Shown in pieces: positions 13,762-25,368 of a stretch of DNA of 27,839 nucleotides. Every line of letters begins with the position of its first letter. Within the stretch, counting starts at the first letter, position 1. The notes below the pieces were generated by a model. The model was not told where the DNA came from, did not search any database, and was given only the letters and a program-made list of their open reading frames with translations. Source of the stretch: HGM11416 sp964532155 (GTDB lineage: Bacteria > Bacillota > Clostridia > Christensenellales > Borkfalkiaceae). The translations under genes were made by a program, and so were the position numbers. The stretch covers positions 1 through 27,839 of the forward strand of contig CAZHGN010000018.1 in assembly GCA_964532155.1 (NCBI GenBank), written 5' to 3'.

Positions 13762-15840
13762 TCAGTCCTTATTGGTGCGTGTACCGATAATCTTTTCGGC
13801 AACGCTCTTCGGAACCTGTGCATAATGATCGAACTGCATGGAGTAGTTACCGCGTCCCTGCGTTCTCGAACGGAGGTCGGTTGCATAACCGAACATCTCG
13901 GACAGAGGAATCTCTGCATCGATAACCTTGGAACCGTTGCGGTCGTCGGTACCGGTTATAGTACCGCGGCGCGAGGTAACGTTGCCCATTACGTCCCCGA
14001 AGTAATCGTCGGGAAGAACGACTTCGACCTTCATGATAGGCTCTAAGATGACGGGGTTAGCCTTAGCGGCACCGTCCTTAAACGCCATGCTACCGGCAAT
14101 CTTGAACGCGATTTCCGAAGAGTCGACCTCGTGATAGCTTCCGTCGTAAACGGTTGCTTTAAAGTCAACGACTTCGTAACCTGCAAGAATACCGTTCTTA
14201 GCAGCTTCTTCGATACCCTTTCTGACAGGCTCGATATATTCCTTGGGAATGCTTCCGCCGACCGTTTCGTCTTCGAATACGAAGCCGCTACCCGGTTCGA
14301 GGGGTTCGAGTCTGACTTTACAGTGACCGTACTGACCTTTACCACCCGACTGACGCTTGTACATACCCTCGCAATCGACTGCTTGACGGAACGTCTCTCT
14401 GTAAGCAACTTGCGGCTTACCTACGGTAGCCTCAACCTTGAACTCACGGAGCAATCTGTCAACGATAATTTCGAGGTGGAGTTCGCCCATACCTGCGATA
14501 ATCGTTTGTCCGGTATCTTTGTCGGTATAAGTTTTAAAGGTAGGATCTTCCTCGGCGAGCTTAATGAGCGCGAGCGTCATTTTTTCCTGACCGGCTTTGG
14601 TCTTCGGCTCGATAGCAACCCTGATAACGGGTTCCGGGAATTCCATTTTTTCAAGAACGATAGGTGCGTTCTCTGCGCAAAGCGTATCACCGGTCGTCGT
14701 TTCCTTAAGACCGACTATAGCGCAAATATCGCCCGAGCAAATATCAGCAATTTCTTCCCTGTGGTTGGCGTGCATACGAAGAAGTCTGCCAACTCTTTCT
14801 TTTTTGCCCTTAGTGCTGTTATACACGTAAGAACCGGAAGTAAGTTTACCGGAATATACTCTGAAGAATGCGAGCTTTCCTACGAACGGATCGGATACGA
14901 TCTTGAATGCAAGACCTGCAAACGGTTCGTCGTCGGCGGTTTTTCTTTCCTGCATTTCGCCCTTGGGTGTTACGCCCTGAACGTGATCTACGTCGATAGG
15001 ACTGGGAAGGTAATCTACGATTGCGTCGAGCAAGTGCTGAACGCCCTTGTTACGGTAACTCGATCCGCAAAGTACGGGAGTAACCTTCATCGCAATGGTC
15101 GCTTTACGCAAGCCCATCTTGATTTCGTCGACGGTGAGTTCTTCTCCGTCGAGATATTTCATCATCAAATCGTCGTCTGCGTCAGCCGCAACTTCGACAA
15201 CCTGAGTACGATAAAGTTCGGCGTCATCGCGATATTCTTCGGGAATTTCAACGATTTTTTCCTCTTTACCGAGGTCGTCGCCGTAAACGATCGCAGTCAT
15301 TGTAATGACGTCGATTATACCCTTGAATTCGTCCTCTTTACCGATAGGAAGGGTAATGGGAACCGCGTTGGTATGAAGCCTATCCTTCATCATTTGGATA
15401 GCGCCGTAGTAGTTAGCTCCGTTGATATCCATTTTGTTAACGTATGCAATGCGCGGAACGTGATATTTGTCCGCCTGACGCCATACGGTTTCGCTTTGCG
15501 GCTCAACGCCGCCCTTCGCACAGAAGGTCGCTACGGCACCGTCGAGAACGCGGAGCGATCTTTCGACCTCTACCGTGAAGTCAACGTGGCCCGGCGTATC
15601 GATGATATTGATACGGTTGCCCTTCCATTGGCAAGTGGTGCACGCGCTGGCGATGGTTATACCCCTTTCCTGCTCTTGCACCATGAAGTCCATGGTAGCG
15701 GTACCGTCGTGTGTTTCGCCGAGCTTATGCGTTTTGCCCGTATAGAACAGTATTCTCTCCGTCGTAGTGGTTTTGCCCGCGTCTATATGGGCCATAATAC
15801 CAATGTTACGCGTATTTTTTAAATCAAATTCTCTCGGCAT
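13762..15840 (-). CDS. fusA: Elongation factor G
   Basis: EF-G drives translocation of the ribosome with GTP. The 692-residue protein is of normal length. It has the G1 motif AHIDAGKTTTTERIL (about 17-31), switch I region ERGITIASACTTCQWKG, G3 DTPGHVDFTVEVERSL and G4 NKMD. Domains II to V then follow, including the SGGKGQYGHCKVRLEP stretch of domain IV. An AAGGGG ribosome binding site overlaps the short 12-base gap after rpsG, so the two are cotranscribed and probably coupled. I see no sign of a second EF-G type. Confidence 0.98.
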   Translation of the reverse strand: MPREFDLKNTRNIGIMAHIDAGKTTTTERILFYTGKTHKLGETHDGTATMDFMVQEQERGITIASACTTCQWKGNRINIIDTPGHVDFTVEVERSLRVLDGAVATFCAKGGVEPQSETVWRQADKYHVPRIAYVNKMDINGANYYGAIQMMKDRLHTNAVPITLPIGKEDEFKGIIDVITMTAIVYGDDLGKEEKIVEIPEEYRDDAELYRTQVVEVAADADDDLMMKYLDGEELTVDEIKMGLRKATIAMKVTPVLCGSSYRNKGVQHLLDAIVDYLPSPIDVDHVQGVTPKGEMQERKTADDEPFAGLAFKIVSDPFVGKLAFFRVYSGKLTSGSYVYNSTKGKKERVGRLLRMHANHREEIADICSGDICAIVGLKETTTGDTLCAENAPIVLEKMEFPEPVIRVAIEPKTKAGQEKMTLALIKLAEEDPTFKTYTDKDTGQTIIAGMGELHLEIIVDRLLREFKVEATVGKPQVAYRETFRQAVDCEGMYKRQSGGKGQYGHCKVRLEPLEPGSGFVFEDETVGGSIPKEYIEPVRKGIEEAAKNGILAGYEVVDFKATVYDGSYHEVDSSEIAFKIAGSMAFKDGAAKANPVILEPIMKVEVVLPDDYFGDVMGNVTSRRGTITGTDDRNGSKVIDAEIPLSEMFGYATDLRSRTQGRGNYSMQFDHYAQVPKSVAEKIIGTRTNKD

Positions 15841-15852
15841 TTTTCCCCTTAA

Positions 15853-16323
15853 TTACCAACGGAAATGAGCGAATGCTTTGTTAGCTTCGGCCATTCTGTG
15901 GACGTCTTCTTTTTTCTTAACAGCGCCGCCGGCGTTGTTATATGCATCGATAAGCTCGTTAGCAAGTCTTACGGACATATCTCTGTCGCTACGATTTCTT
16001 GCGTAAGAAACAATCCAGCGGATTGCGAGAGTTTGTCTTCTTTCAGGTCTGATTTCGATAGGAACTTGATAGTTCGAACCGCCTACGCGTCTTGCTTTAA
16101 CTTCGAGCAAGGGCTTTACGTTTTCCATGGCCTGATTGAAAATATCCATCGGCTCTTGACCGAGCTTTTCTTTCATAATATCGAACGCTTCGTAAACGAT
16201 ACTCTGCGCCGTACCCTTTTTTCCGTCGACCATCACCTGGTTAATGAGTTTGGTAACCACGGTGCTGCCGTACATAGGATCGGGTAACACGTCCCTCTTC
16301 GGGACGCCTCCTCTTCTTGGCAT
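15853..16323 (-). CDS. rpsG: 30S ribosomal protein S7
   Basis: S7 nucleates assembly of the 3' domain of 16S rRNA. The product has the standard 156 residues, starts MPRRGGVPKRDVLPDP, and contains EIRPERRQTLAIRWIV and the C-terminal HRMAEANKAFAHFRW. AAAGGAGG lies eight bases before the ATG. It follows rpsL after about 160 bases. In some bacteria S7 binds this intercistronic region to regulate the operon. Here only a small GCC-GAAA-GGC hairpin was noticed near 16398-16407, so autoregulation is not shown. Confidence 0.98.
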   Translation of the reverse strand: MPRRGGVPKRDVLPDPMYGSTVVTKLINQVMVDGKKGTAQSIVYEAFDIMKEKLGQEPMDIFNQAMENVKPLLEVKARRVGGSNYQVPIEIRPERRQTLAIRWIVSYARNRSDRDMSVRLANELIDAYNNAGGAVKKKEDVHRMAEANKAFAHFRW

Positions 16324-16483
16324 TTTAATATCCTCCTTTAATTTTTAAGGGCTTTGCCCTATAAGTACAGCTATCGCAATTTAATGCGAACCTTCTGCCT
16401 TTCGGCATACTGCCTACTATATCGGGCTTAACGAATTTAGTCTATTCCGAAATAAGTAGGTTAAGTTAAAAAATTTTCTAAGA

Positions 16484-16855
16484 TTACTTAGGACGTTTCG
16501 CGCCGTATTTACTGCGCGCCTGTCTGCGCTTCGCAACGCCTGCGGTATCGAGAGTGCCGCGTATGATATGATATCTTACGCCCGGGAGATCTCTTACCCT
16601 GCCGCCACGAATGAGGACGGAGCTGTGTTCCTGAAGGTTGTGACCTTCGCCCGGAATGTAGACCGTTCCTTCCTGCTTATTGGTCAAACGAACTCTCGCA
16701 ATCTTACGCAAAGCCGAGTTAGGCTTTTTCGGTGCGGTGGTCGTAACGGAGAGGCATACGCCGCGTCTTTGCGGGCATTCGTCCAAAATAGGCGCTTTGC
16801 TCTTCTTTACAGCCGTTGTTCTTCCCTGCTTGATAAGCTGGTTAATTGTAGGCAT
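16484..16855 (-). CDS. rpsL: 30S ribosomal protein S12
   Basis: S12 sits at the decoding centre. The product has 123 residues, one of the usual forms, with TTTAPKKPNSALRKIARVRL and VLIRGGRVRDLPGVRYHIIRG. The lysines in the PKKPNS segment and before the DLPGVRYH loop region that are changed in streptomycin-resistant mutants look wild type in the first motif; the second position is Arg (GGRVRDLPG), which is common in Bacillota. AAAGGAGG lies before the ATG. A promoter and structured leader precede the gene, so rpsL-rpsG-fusA-tuf can be expressed separately from rpoBC. Confidence 0.97.
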   Translation of the reverse strand: MPTINQLIKQGRTTAVKKSKAPILDECPQRRGVCLSVTTTAPKKPNSALRKIARVRLTNKQEGTVYIPGEGHNLQEHSSVLIRGGRVRDLPGVRYHIIRGTLDTAGVAKRRQARSKYGAKRPK

Positions 16856-16895
16856 TTGTTTCCTCCTTTAGTTATTTCGGAATATTTCTTTCGCG

Positions 16896-16911
16896 GAGCG
16901 GTTGACCGCTC
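16896..16911 (-). promoter_or_regulatory. Short leader hairpin before rpsL
   Basis: GAGCGG and CCGCTC pair around a four-base loop (16902-16905). It lies between the larger leader hairpin and the ribosome binding site. Confidence 0.45.
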
Positions 16912-16944
16912 ACCCGTTAAAGAAGCTTTTTTACGCAACATATC

Positions 16945-16971
16945 TGCGCCGCGCCGTTCGGGCGCTGCGCA
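16945..16971 (-). promoter_or_regulatory. Strong GC-rich hairpin in the rpsL leader
   Basis: An eleven-base stem with one mismatch (16945-16955 with 16961-16971) closes a five-base loop. It begins about 14 bases after the predicted transcription start. There is no T tract after it, so it is a leader structure rather than an rpoC terminator. Confidence 0.55.
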
Positions 16972-16991
16972 AATACACTACTAACTTGTTA

Positions 16992-17021
16992 ATTTTAGCA
17001 TTTAAACCGCCTGCTTGTCAA
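16992..17021 (-). promoter_or_regulatory. Sigma-A promoter of the rpsL-rpsG-fusA-tuf operon
   Basis: On the minus strand the consensus -35 TTGACA (17016-17021) and the -10 TAAAAT (16992-16997) are 18 bases apart. The promoter begins only 24 bases after the rpoC stop codon, and no terminator lies between them. Both read-through from rpoBC and independent initiation are therefore likely. Confidence 0.8.
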
Positions 17022-17045
17022 CCGTTTTAGGTCGATAGCGGCAAA

Positions 17046-20735
<3,690 letters not shown>

Positions 20736-20753
20736 TAAATAACCTCCCTTTTA

Positions 20754-23700
20754 TCAGTTATCGTCGTCTTCGTCGTAATCATCGAACAAATCGCCCGACT
20801 TAAACGAGAATCTCTCGTCGTCGTCGAAACTGTCGATATCGTCGAAGATATTGGAAATTTCATCGTTCTCGTCATCCGACTCTGCAGGCTGATCTTCGGT
20901 CTTGAAGACGTCGTCGAGAGAAACTTCCTCGTAACCCTCTTTCTCGCGAGCGTGCGGTTGATGCAAATCAACGTCGTCGTCGGTAAGACTCTTAAGCGAA
21001 ATCTCCTCGCCCGCTTCGTTGAGCACCTTGACGTCGAGCGCCAAACTCTGCATTTCCTTAAAGAGTACCTTGAACGATTCGGGAATGCCCGGTTCGCTTA
21101 TATCGTTACCCTTAACGATGGATTCGTAGGTCTTAACTCTTCCCACGACGTCGTCCGATTTAACGGTAAGAATTTCTTGAAGAATATGCGCCGCACCGTA
21201 AGCCTCGAGCGCCCAAACTTCCATTTCGCCGAAACGCTGTCCGCCGAACTGTGCTTTACCGCCGAGCGGCTGCTGAGTAACGAGCGAGTACGGTCCCGTG
21301 CTTCTCGCGTGGATCTTATCGTCGACGAGGTGGTGAAGTTTAATCATGTACATTTGACCGACGGTAACTCTGTTTTCAAACGGTTCGCCCGTTCTTCCGT
21401 CGTAAAGTTGAACCTTTCCGTCAACCTCTCCGTAGGGGTTTACGAAATGGTTATCCTCGAGCAAGGATTTAATATCGCCCTCGCTTGCACCGTCGAATAC
21501 GGGAGTGGCTATCTTCCAACCGAGTTCCTTACAAACGAGACCGAGGTGAACTTCGAGAACCTGACCGATGTTCATTCGCGAAGGAACGCCCAACGGGTTA
21601 AGTACGATCTGCAAAGGAGTACCGTCCGCAAGGAAAGGCATGTCCGCTTCGGGAAGAATTCTCGAAATAACGCCCTTGTTTCCGTGACGACCTGCCATCT
21701 TGTCGCCGACGGAGATCTTTCTCTTTTGAGCAATGCTTACTCTGACGAGTTTGTTAACGCCGGGCGCAAGTTCATCCTTGTTCTCTCTCGTAAAGATTTT
21801 AACGTCTACTACGATACCGCCCTCACCGTGCGGAACTCTGAGCGAAGTATCTCTCGCCTCTTTGGATTTTTCGCCGAAAATAGCGCGAAGCAATCTTTCC
21901 TCGGGGGTAAGATCGGTTTCGCCCTTAGGCGTAACCTTACCAACGAGAATATCGCCCGAGCAAACCTCTGCGCCTACTCTTACGATACCGTCCGCGTCGA
22001 GGTCTTTAAGAGCGTCCTCGCCGACGTTGGTAATCTCTCTCGTAATTTCCTCCGCGCCGAGCTTGGTTTCGCGCGCTTCGGTGTCGTATTCCTCGATATG
22101 TATCGAAGTAAATACGTCGTTTTGAACGAGCTTTTCGGAAAGAAGTATAGCGTCCTCGTAGTTATAACCTTCCCACGTCATAAAGCCGATGAGAATGTTT
22201 CTTCCGAGCGCAAGCTCGCCTTCTTTGGTTGCGGGACCGTCCGCAAGTATATCACCCTTGGCAACGACGTCGCCCACGTGAGCGAGCGGTCTTTGGTTAA
22301 GACAGGTGCCTTGGTTGGATCTTTCGAATTTTTTGAGTTTATAGGTGTGATCCTCGCCCTCGTTGTCGGTAACGACGACTTCGTCGCCGCTTGCACGCTT
22401 GACTACGCCGTCCGTATCGGAAATAAGCATAACGCCCGAGTCGTAAGCAATCTTGGCTTCTACGCCGGTCGCAACGATAGCGTTTTCGGGGGCAAGCAGA
22501 GGAACTGCCTGACGTTGCATGTTCGAACCCATGAGCGCTCTGTTGGTATCGTCGTTTTCCAAAAACGGAATAAGCGCGGTAGCAACCGAAACGAGCTGCT
22601 TGGGCGAAACGTCCATATAATCGATTTCGTCACGCGGGACCTCGGTTATCTCCTCACGACGACGGCAGGATACACGCTCGTTCACGAAACGACCGTTCTC
22701 GTCGAGCGGCTCGTTCGCCTGAGCAACCGTAAACGCGTCTTCCTGATCTGCGGTAAGATAATCGACGTGCTTGGTAACGATACCCGTTGCCTTATCGACG
22801 CGCCTATAAGCCGACTCGATAAAGCCGTACTCGTTAACCTTAGCGTAGGTGGAAAGCGAAGTGATAAGACCGATGTTCTGTCCTTCGGGGGTCTCTATCG
22901 GGCACATTCTTCCGTAGTGCGTGTAGTGAACGTCGCGGACTTCGAAGGTCGCGCGTTCGCGGTTAAGACCGCCGGGACCGAGAGCCGAAAGTTTTCTCTT
23001 ATGGGTAAGCTCCGCAATGGGGTTGGTTTGATCCATAAATTGCGAAAGCTGTGAAGAACCGAAGAATTCCTTAATCGCGGAACTTACGGGACGAACGTTA
23101 ATAAGCCCTTCGGGGGTAATGGTTTGAGCGTCCTGAGTGGACATTCTTTCCCTAATAACCCTTTCAAGTCTTGCCATACCGATTCTAAACTGGTTTTGCA
23201 AGAGTTCGCCTACCGAACGAACGCGGCGGTTGCCGAGGTGATCGATATTGTCGGTCGTTCCGATACCGCTGTTAAGGTCGAGGTTTATGGAAACGGTAGC
23301 GACGATATCGTCTACCGTAACGTGCTTATGGTTGAGTTTTTCGAGAAGAGGACGAATAACTTTCTTCTGCTCGAAAGCAAGTTTTTCGATTTGAGCGTCG
23401 GGATTTTCGGCAAGGCGCTTTCTCATATCCTCTACTATTTCATAGAAGCTAAGGCATGCCTCGACGAAACGCTCGCGGACGACTTTACGCTTTTCGGCGT
23501 TCTTTCTGTCCTCGGCTTTTTCTTCTACGCCCTCGGGAGTAATCGTCTCCTCGGTGTAATATATAGCGTTAATGCGGTCTTTGAAGTATTCCGCAGTCTC
23601 CTCAACGGTGGAGTTAAGCGCGTAATCGCGTACTTCCTTGGAGAAGGTAACCGCAGGATAATAAACTGTTTCGATAAGGCCGAACGGTCTGTACGGAACG

Positions 23701-24761
23701 CCGAGAACGGCTTCGAAATCGACCGTATTGTTGGCAATAATCTTATGCGGCTTGGGAGGAGTGCCCGCAAGCGCGATAAATTCATTTATACCGCTGTTCT
23801 GAATAAGTTTCGCCTTTTCGTAAGTGATAACTTCACCCTTGACTGCCAAAACTTCGCCGTCGGGGCTGATTACGTCTTCGTAAGAGGTAAGTCCTACGAT
23901 ACGAACGCCCATGTTAAGACGCTTGTTATATTTATATCTGCCGACTTTGGCAAGATCGTATCTCTTGCTGTCGAAGAAAAGGTTTTTAAGGTTTTGACGA
24001 ACGGCTTCGTCGGTGGGAACTTCACCGGGACGAATTCTTCTGTAAAGCTCGAAAAGACCTTCGTCTTCGGTACGAGCGGCATCCTTTTCTTTGGTGGCGG
24101 TAATCATCGGATCGTTGGCAAACAACTCGTCGAGAGCCTTATCCGTACCGAAACCGAGAGCACGCAAAAGAATGGTCGCCGTAATTTTACGCGTCCTGTC
24201 TACGTGAACCCATAATACGTTTTGAGAATCTTGCTCGTATTCGAGCCAAGCACCGCGGTTAGGAATGACGGTGGTGGTGAAGAGTTTTTTACCCGAACGA
24301 TCGAGAGTAACTCCGTTATAAACACCCGGGCTTCTGACGAGCTGAGAAACGACGACTCGCTCCGCACCGTTGATGATAAACGAACCGGTCTCGGTCATTT
24401 TGGGCAGTTCACCCATGAACACTTCCCTGTCGGTAATCTCGCCGGTCACCTTGTTTACCAAACGAACTTTTACGCTCAGCTTAACGGCGTAGTTTACGTC
24501 CCTGTCTCGGCATTCTTTTTCGGTGCTGTACTTAGCTTCCGTTCCAAGCGTGTGGTCGAGGAAATAAAGCTCGTAGTGATCCGAAAAGTCGGTTATCGGA
24601 GAGAAATCTTCGAAGACTTCCTGAATACCCTCGTTGATAAAGGTCTTGTAGGAATCCTTCTGAATTTCGATAAGATCGGGAATAGGTTGAACTTCCTCGC
24701 TTCTCGAAAAGGTTTTTCTCGTTACCTTGCCAAATTTTTCCGTTCGCAAATCTCGAGTCAT
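20754..24761 (-). CDS. rpoB: DNA-directed RNA polymerase subunit beta
   Basis: Beta forms the catalytic core of RNA polymerase with beta'. The rifampicin-pocket segment GSSQLSQFMDQTNPIAELTHK onward (about 568-598) keeps the Asp, His and Ser positions that change in resistant mutants, so a sensitive type is predicted. The protein has 1335 residues against about 1190 in Bacillus subtilis. The excess comes from an insertion of roughly 100 residues between about 370 and 480 (charged, helical; EEKAEDRKNAEKRKVVRERF is part of it) and a C-terminal acidic tail ending DDYDEDDDN. I chose the ATG at 24761, which has AAAGGAG seven bases upstream; the in-frame ATG at 24797 has no such site. No rplJ-rplL genes precede it. 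Confidence 0.98.
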   Translation of the reverse strand: MTRDLRTEKFGKVTRKTFSRSEEVQPIPDLIEIQKDSYKTFINEGIQEVFEDFSPITDFSDHYELYFLDHTLGTEAKYSTEKECRDRDVNYAVKLSVKVRLVNKVTGEITDREVFMGELPKMTETGSFIINGAERVVVSQLVRSPGVYNGVTLDRSGKKLFTTTVIPNRGAWLEYEQDSQNVLWVHVDRTRKITATILLRALGFGTDKALDELFANDPMITATKEKDAARTEDEGLFELYRRIRPGEVPTDEAVRQNLKNLFFDSKRYDLAKVGRYKYNKRLNMGVRIVGLTSYEDVISPDGEVLAVKGEVITYEKAKLIQNSGINEFIALAGTPPKPHKIIANNTVDFEAVLGVPYRPFGLIETVYYPAVTFSKEVRDYALNSTVEETAEYFKDRINAIYYTEETITPEGVEEKAEDRKNAEKRKVVRERFVEACLSFYEIVEDMRKRLAENPDAQIEKLAFEQKKVIRPLLEKLNHKHVTVDDIVATVSINLDLNSGIGTTDNIDHLGNRRVRSVGELLQNQFRIGMARLERVIRERMSTQDAQTITPEGLINVRPVSSAIKEFFGSSQLSQFMDQTNPIAELTHKRKLSALGPGGLNRERATFEVRDVHYTHYGRMCPIETPEGQNIGLITSLSTYAKVNEYGFIESAYRRVDKATGIVTKHVDYLTADQEDAFTVAQANEPLDENGRFVNERVSCRRREEITEVPRDEIDYMDVSPKQLVSVATALIPFLENDDTNRALMGSNMQRQAVPLLAPENAIVATGVEAKIAYDSGVMLISDTDGVVKRASGDEVVVTDNEGEDHTYKLKKFERSNQGTCLNQRPLAHVGDVVAKGDILADGPATKEGELALGRNILIGFMTWEGYNYEDAILLSEKLVQNDVFTSIHIEEYDTEARETKLGAEEITREITNVGEDALKDLDADGIVRVGAEVCSGDILVGKVTPKGETDLTPEERLLRAIFGEKSKEARDTSLRVPHGEGGIVVDVKIFTRENKDELAPGVNKLVRVSIAQKRKISVGDKMAGRHGNKGVISRILPEADMPFLADGTPLQIVLNPLGVPSRMNIGQVLEVHLGLVCKELGWKIATPVFDGASEGDIKSLLEDNHFVNPYGEVDGKVQLYDGRTGEPFENRVTVGQMYMIKLHHLVDDKIHARSTGPYSLVTQQPLGGKAQFGGQRFGEMEVWALEAYGAAHILQEILTVKSDDVVGRVKTYESIVKGNDISEPGIPESFKVLFKEMQSLALDVKVLNEAGEEISLKSLTDDDVDLHQPHAREKEGYEEVSLDDVFKTEDQPAESDDENDEISNIFDDIDSFDDDERFSFKSGDLFDDYDEDDDN

Positions 24762-24786
24762 CAATACACTCCTTTTTTTAAAAAAT

Positions 24787-24802
24787 GCAAAATACATCTT
24801 GC
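24787..24802 (-). promoter_or_regulatory. Small leader hairpin with T run just before the rpoB ribosome binding site
   Basis: On the minus strand GCAAG and TTTGC can pair around six bases and are followed by A and six T. The stem is weak (five pairs, one G-T), so an attenuator is only a possibility. Confidence 0.25.
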
Positions 24803-24855
24803 CTTTCGTTAAGTTTAGGTGTATAATACATATAGTTTTAGGATTGCAATTTCTT

Positions 24856-24911
24856 ATTGTCTCGCTCGTTTTTCGGGCGGCAAACGCGCGCTGCGGGCAT
24901 AAAGAGACAAT
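24856..24911 (-). promoter_or_regulatory. Inverted repeat in the rpoB leader
   Basis: ATTGTCTC (24856-24863) and GAGACAAT (24904-24911) are perfect inverted copies enclosing 40 GC-rich bases. The structure would form near the 5' end of the roughly 165-base rpoB leader. No known leader class is recognised. Confidence 0.5.
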
Positions 24912-24917
24912 TATAGA

Positions 24918-24946
24918 ATTATAGCATTATATTATTTTAGCGTAAA
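24918..24946 (-). promoter_or_regulatory. Second, overlapping promoter of rpoB
   Basis: On the minus strand TTTACG (24941-24946) and the consensus -10 TATAAT (24918-24923) are 17 bases apart. It overlaps the upstream promoter at 24934-24962. Confidence 0.5.
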
Positions 24947-24962
24947 GCAAACAAGATGTCAA
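24934..24962 (-). promoter_or_regulatory. Main sigma-A promoter of rpoB
   Basis: On the minus strand the consensus -35 TTGACA (24957-24962) and the -10 TAAAAT (24934-24939) have a 17-base spacer. The start near 24927 gives a leader of about 165 bases. On the opposite strand, towards rqcP, a TTGACA at 25040-25045 lacks a good -10 box. Confidence 0.85.
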
Positions 24963-25106
24963 ACGAAATTTGCGTTTTATTCAAAAAATTCCAAAACTTT
25001 TAGGCGAAAAACAAAAGACAAAAACACTTTTTTCGATTTTTGACAAAAAACGACGGTTGCACGGCGTTTGCTTAGCAAAAAAAACAATTTACGGAGAACG
25101 AAAACT

Positions 25107-25352
25107 ATGCGGATAGATAAATTCCTCAAGGTGTCGAGACTGCTGAAAAGGCGCACCGTGGCAAACGACGCTTGCAACGGCGGCAGAGTCAGCGTAAACG
25201 GCAAAGAGGTCAAGCCCTCGTACAAACTGAAAATCGGCGACCTGGTAGAACTGTCTTTCGGCGGCGGCGTACTCAAGTTCCGTGTGCTCGAACTTAAAGA
25301 AACGGTGAGAAAAGAAGAGGCGCAAAACCTTTACGAAATAATAAGCGATTAA
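25107..25352 (+). CDS. rqcP: RqcP (YabO-type S4 RNA-binding protein)
   Basis: RqcP works with RqcH on stalled 50S subunits in ribosome quality control, where poly-alanine tails are added to nascent chains. The 81-residue protein is almost entirely one S4 domain. MRIDKFLKVSRLLKRRTVAN, GGRVSVNGKEVKPS and KKEEAQNLYEI closely follow the Bacillus YabO pattern (from memory). The ATG at 25107 has GGAG ten bases upstream. An extension to 25068 lacks a ribosome binding site. It runs away from rpoB and is followed after 16 bases by ispDF. Hsp15-like proteins share the S4 fold, but the pattern fits RqcP better. Confidence 0.9.
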   Translation: MRIDKFLKVSRLLKRRTVANDACNGGRVSVNGKEVKPSYKLKIGDLVELSFGGGVLKFRVLELKETVRKEEAQNLYEIISD

Positions 25353-25368
25353 CGGTATTATATATAAT

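Noticed and set aside
20952..23054. Very long open frame (700 codons) on the plus strand across rpoB, with similar ones opposite fusA, tuf and rpoC
   Set aside because: They are antisense to highly conserved genes. They lack ribosome binding sites and arise from codon bias that removes stop codons in that frame.
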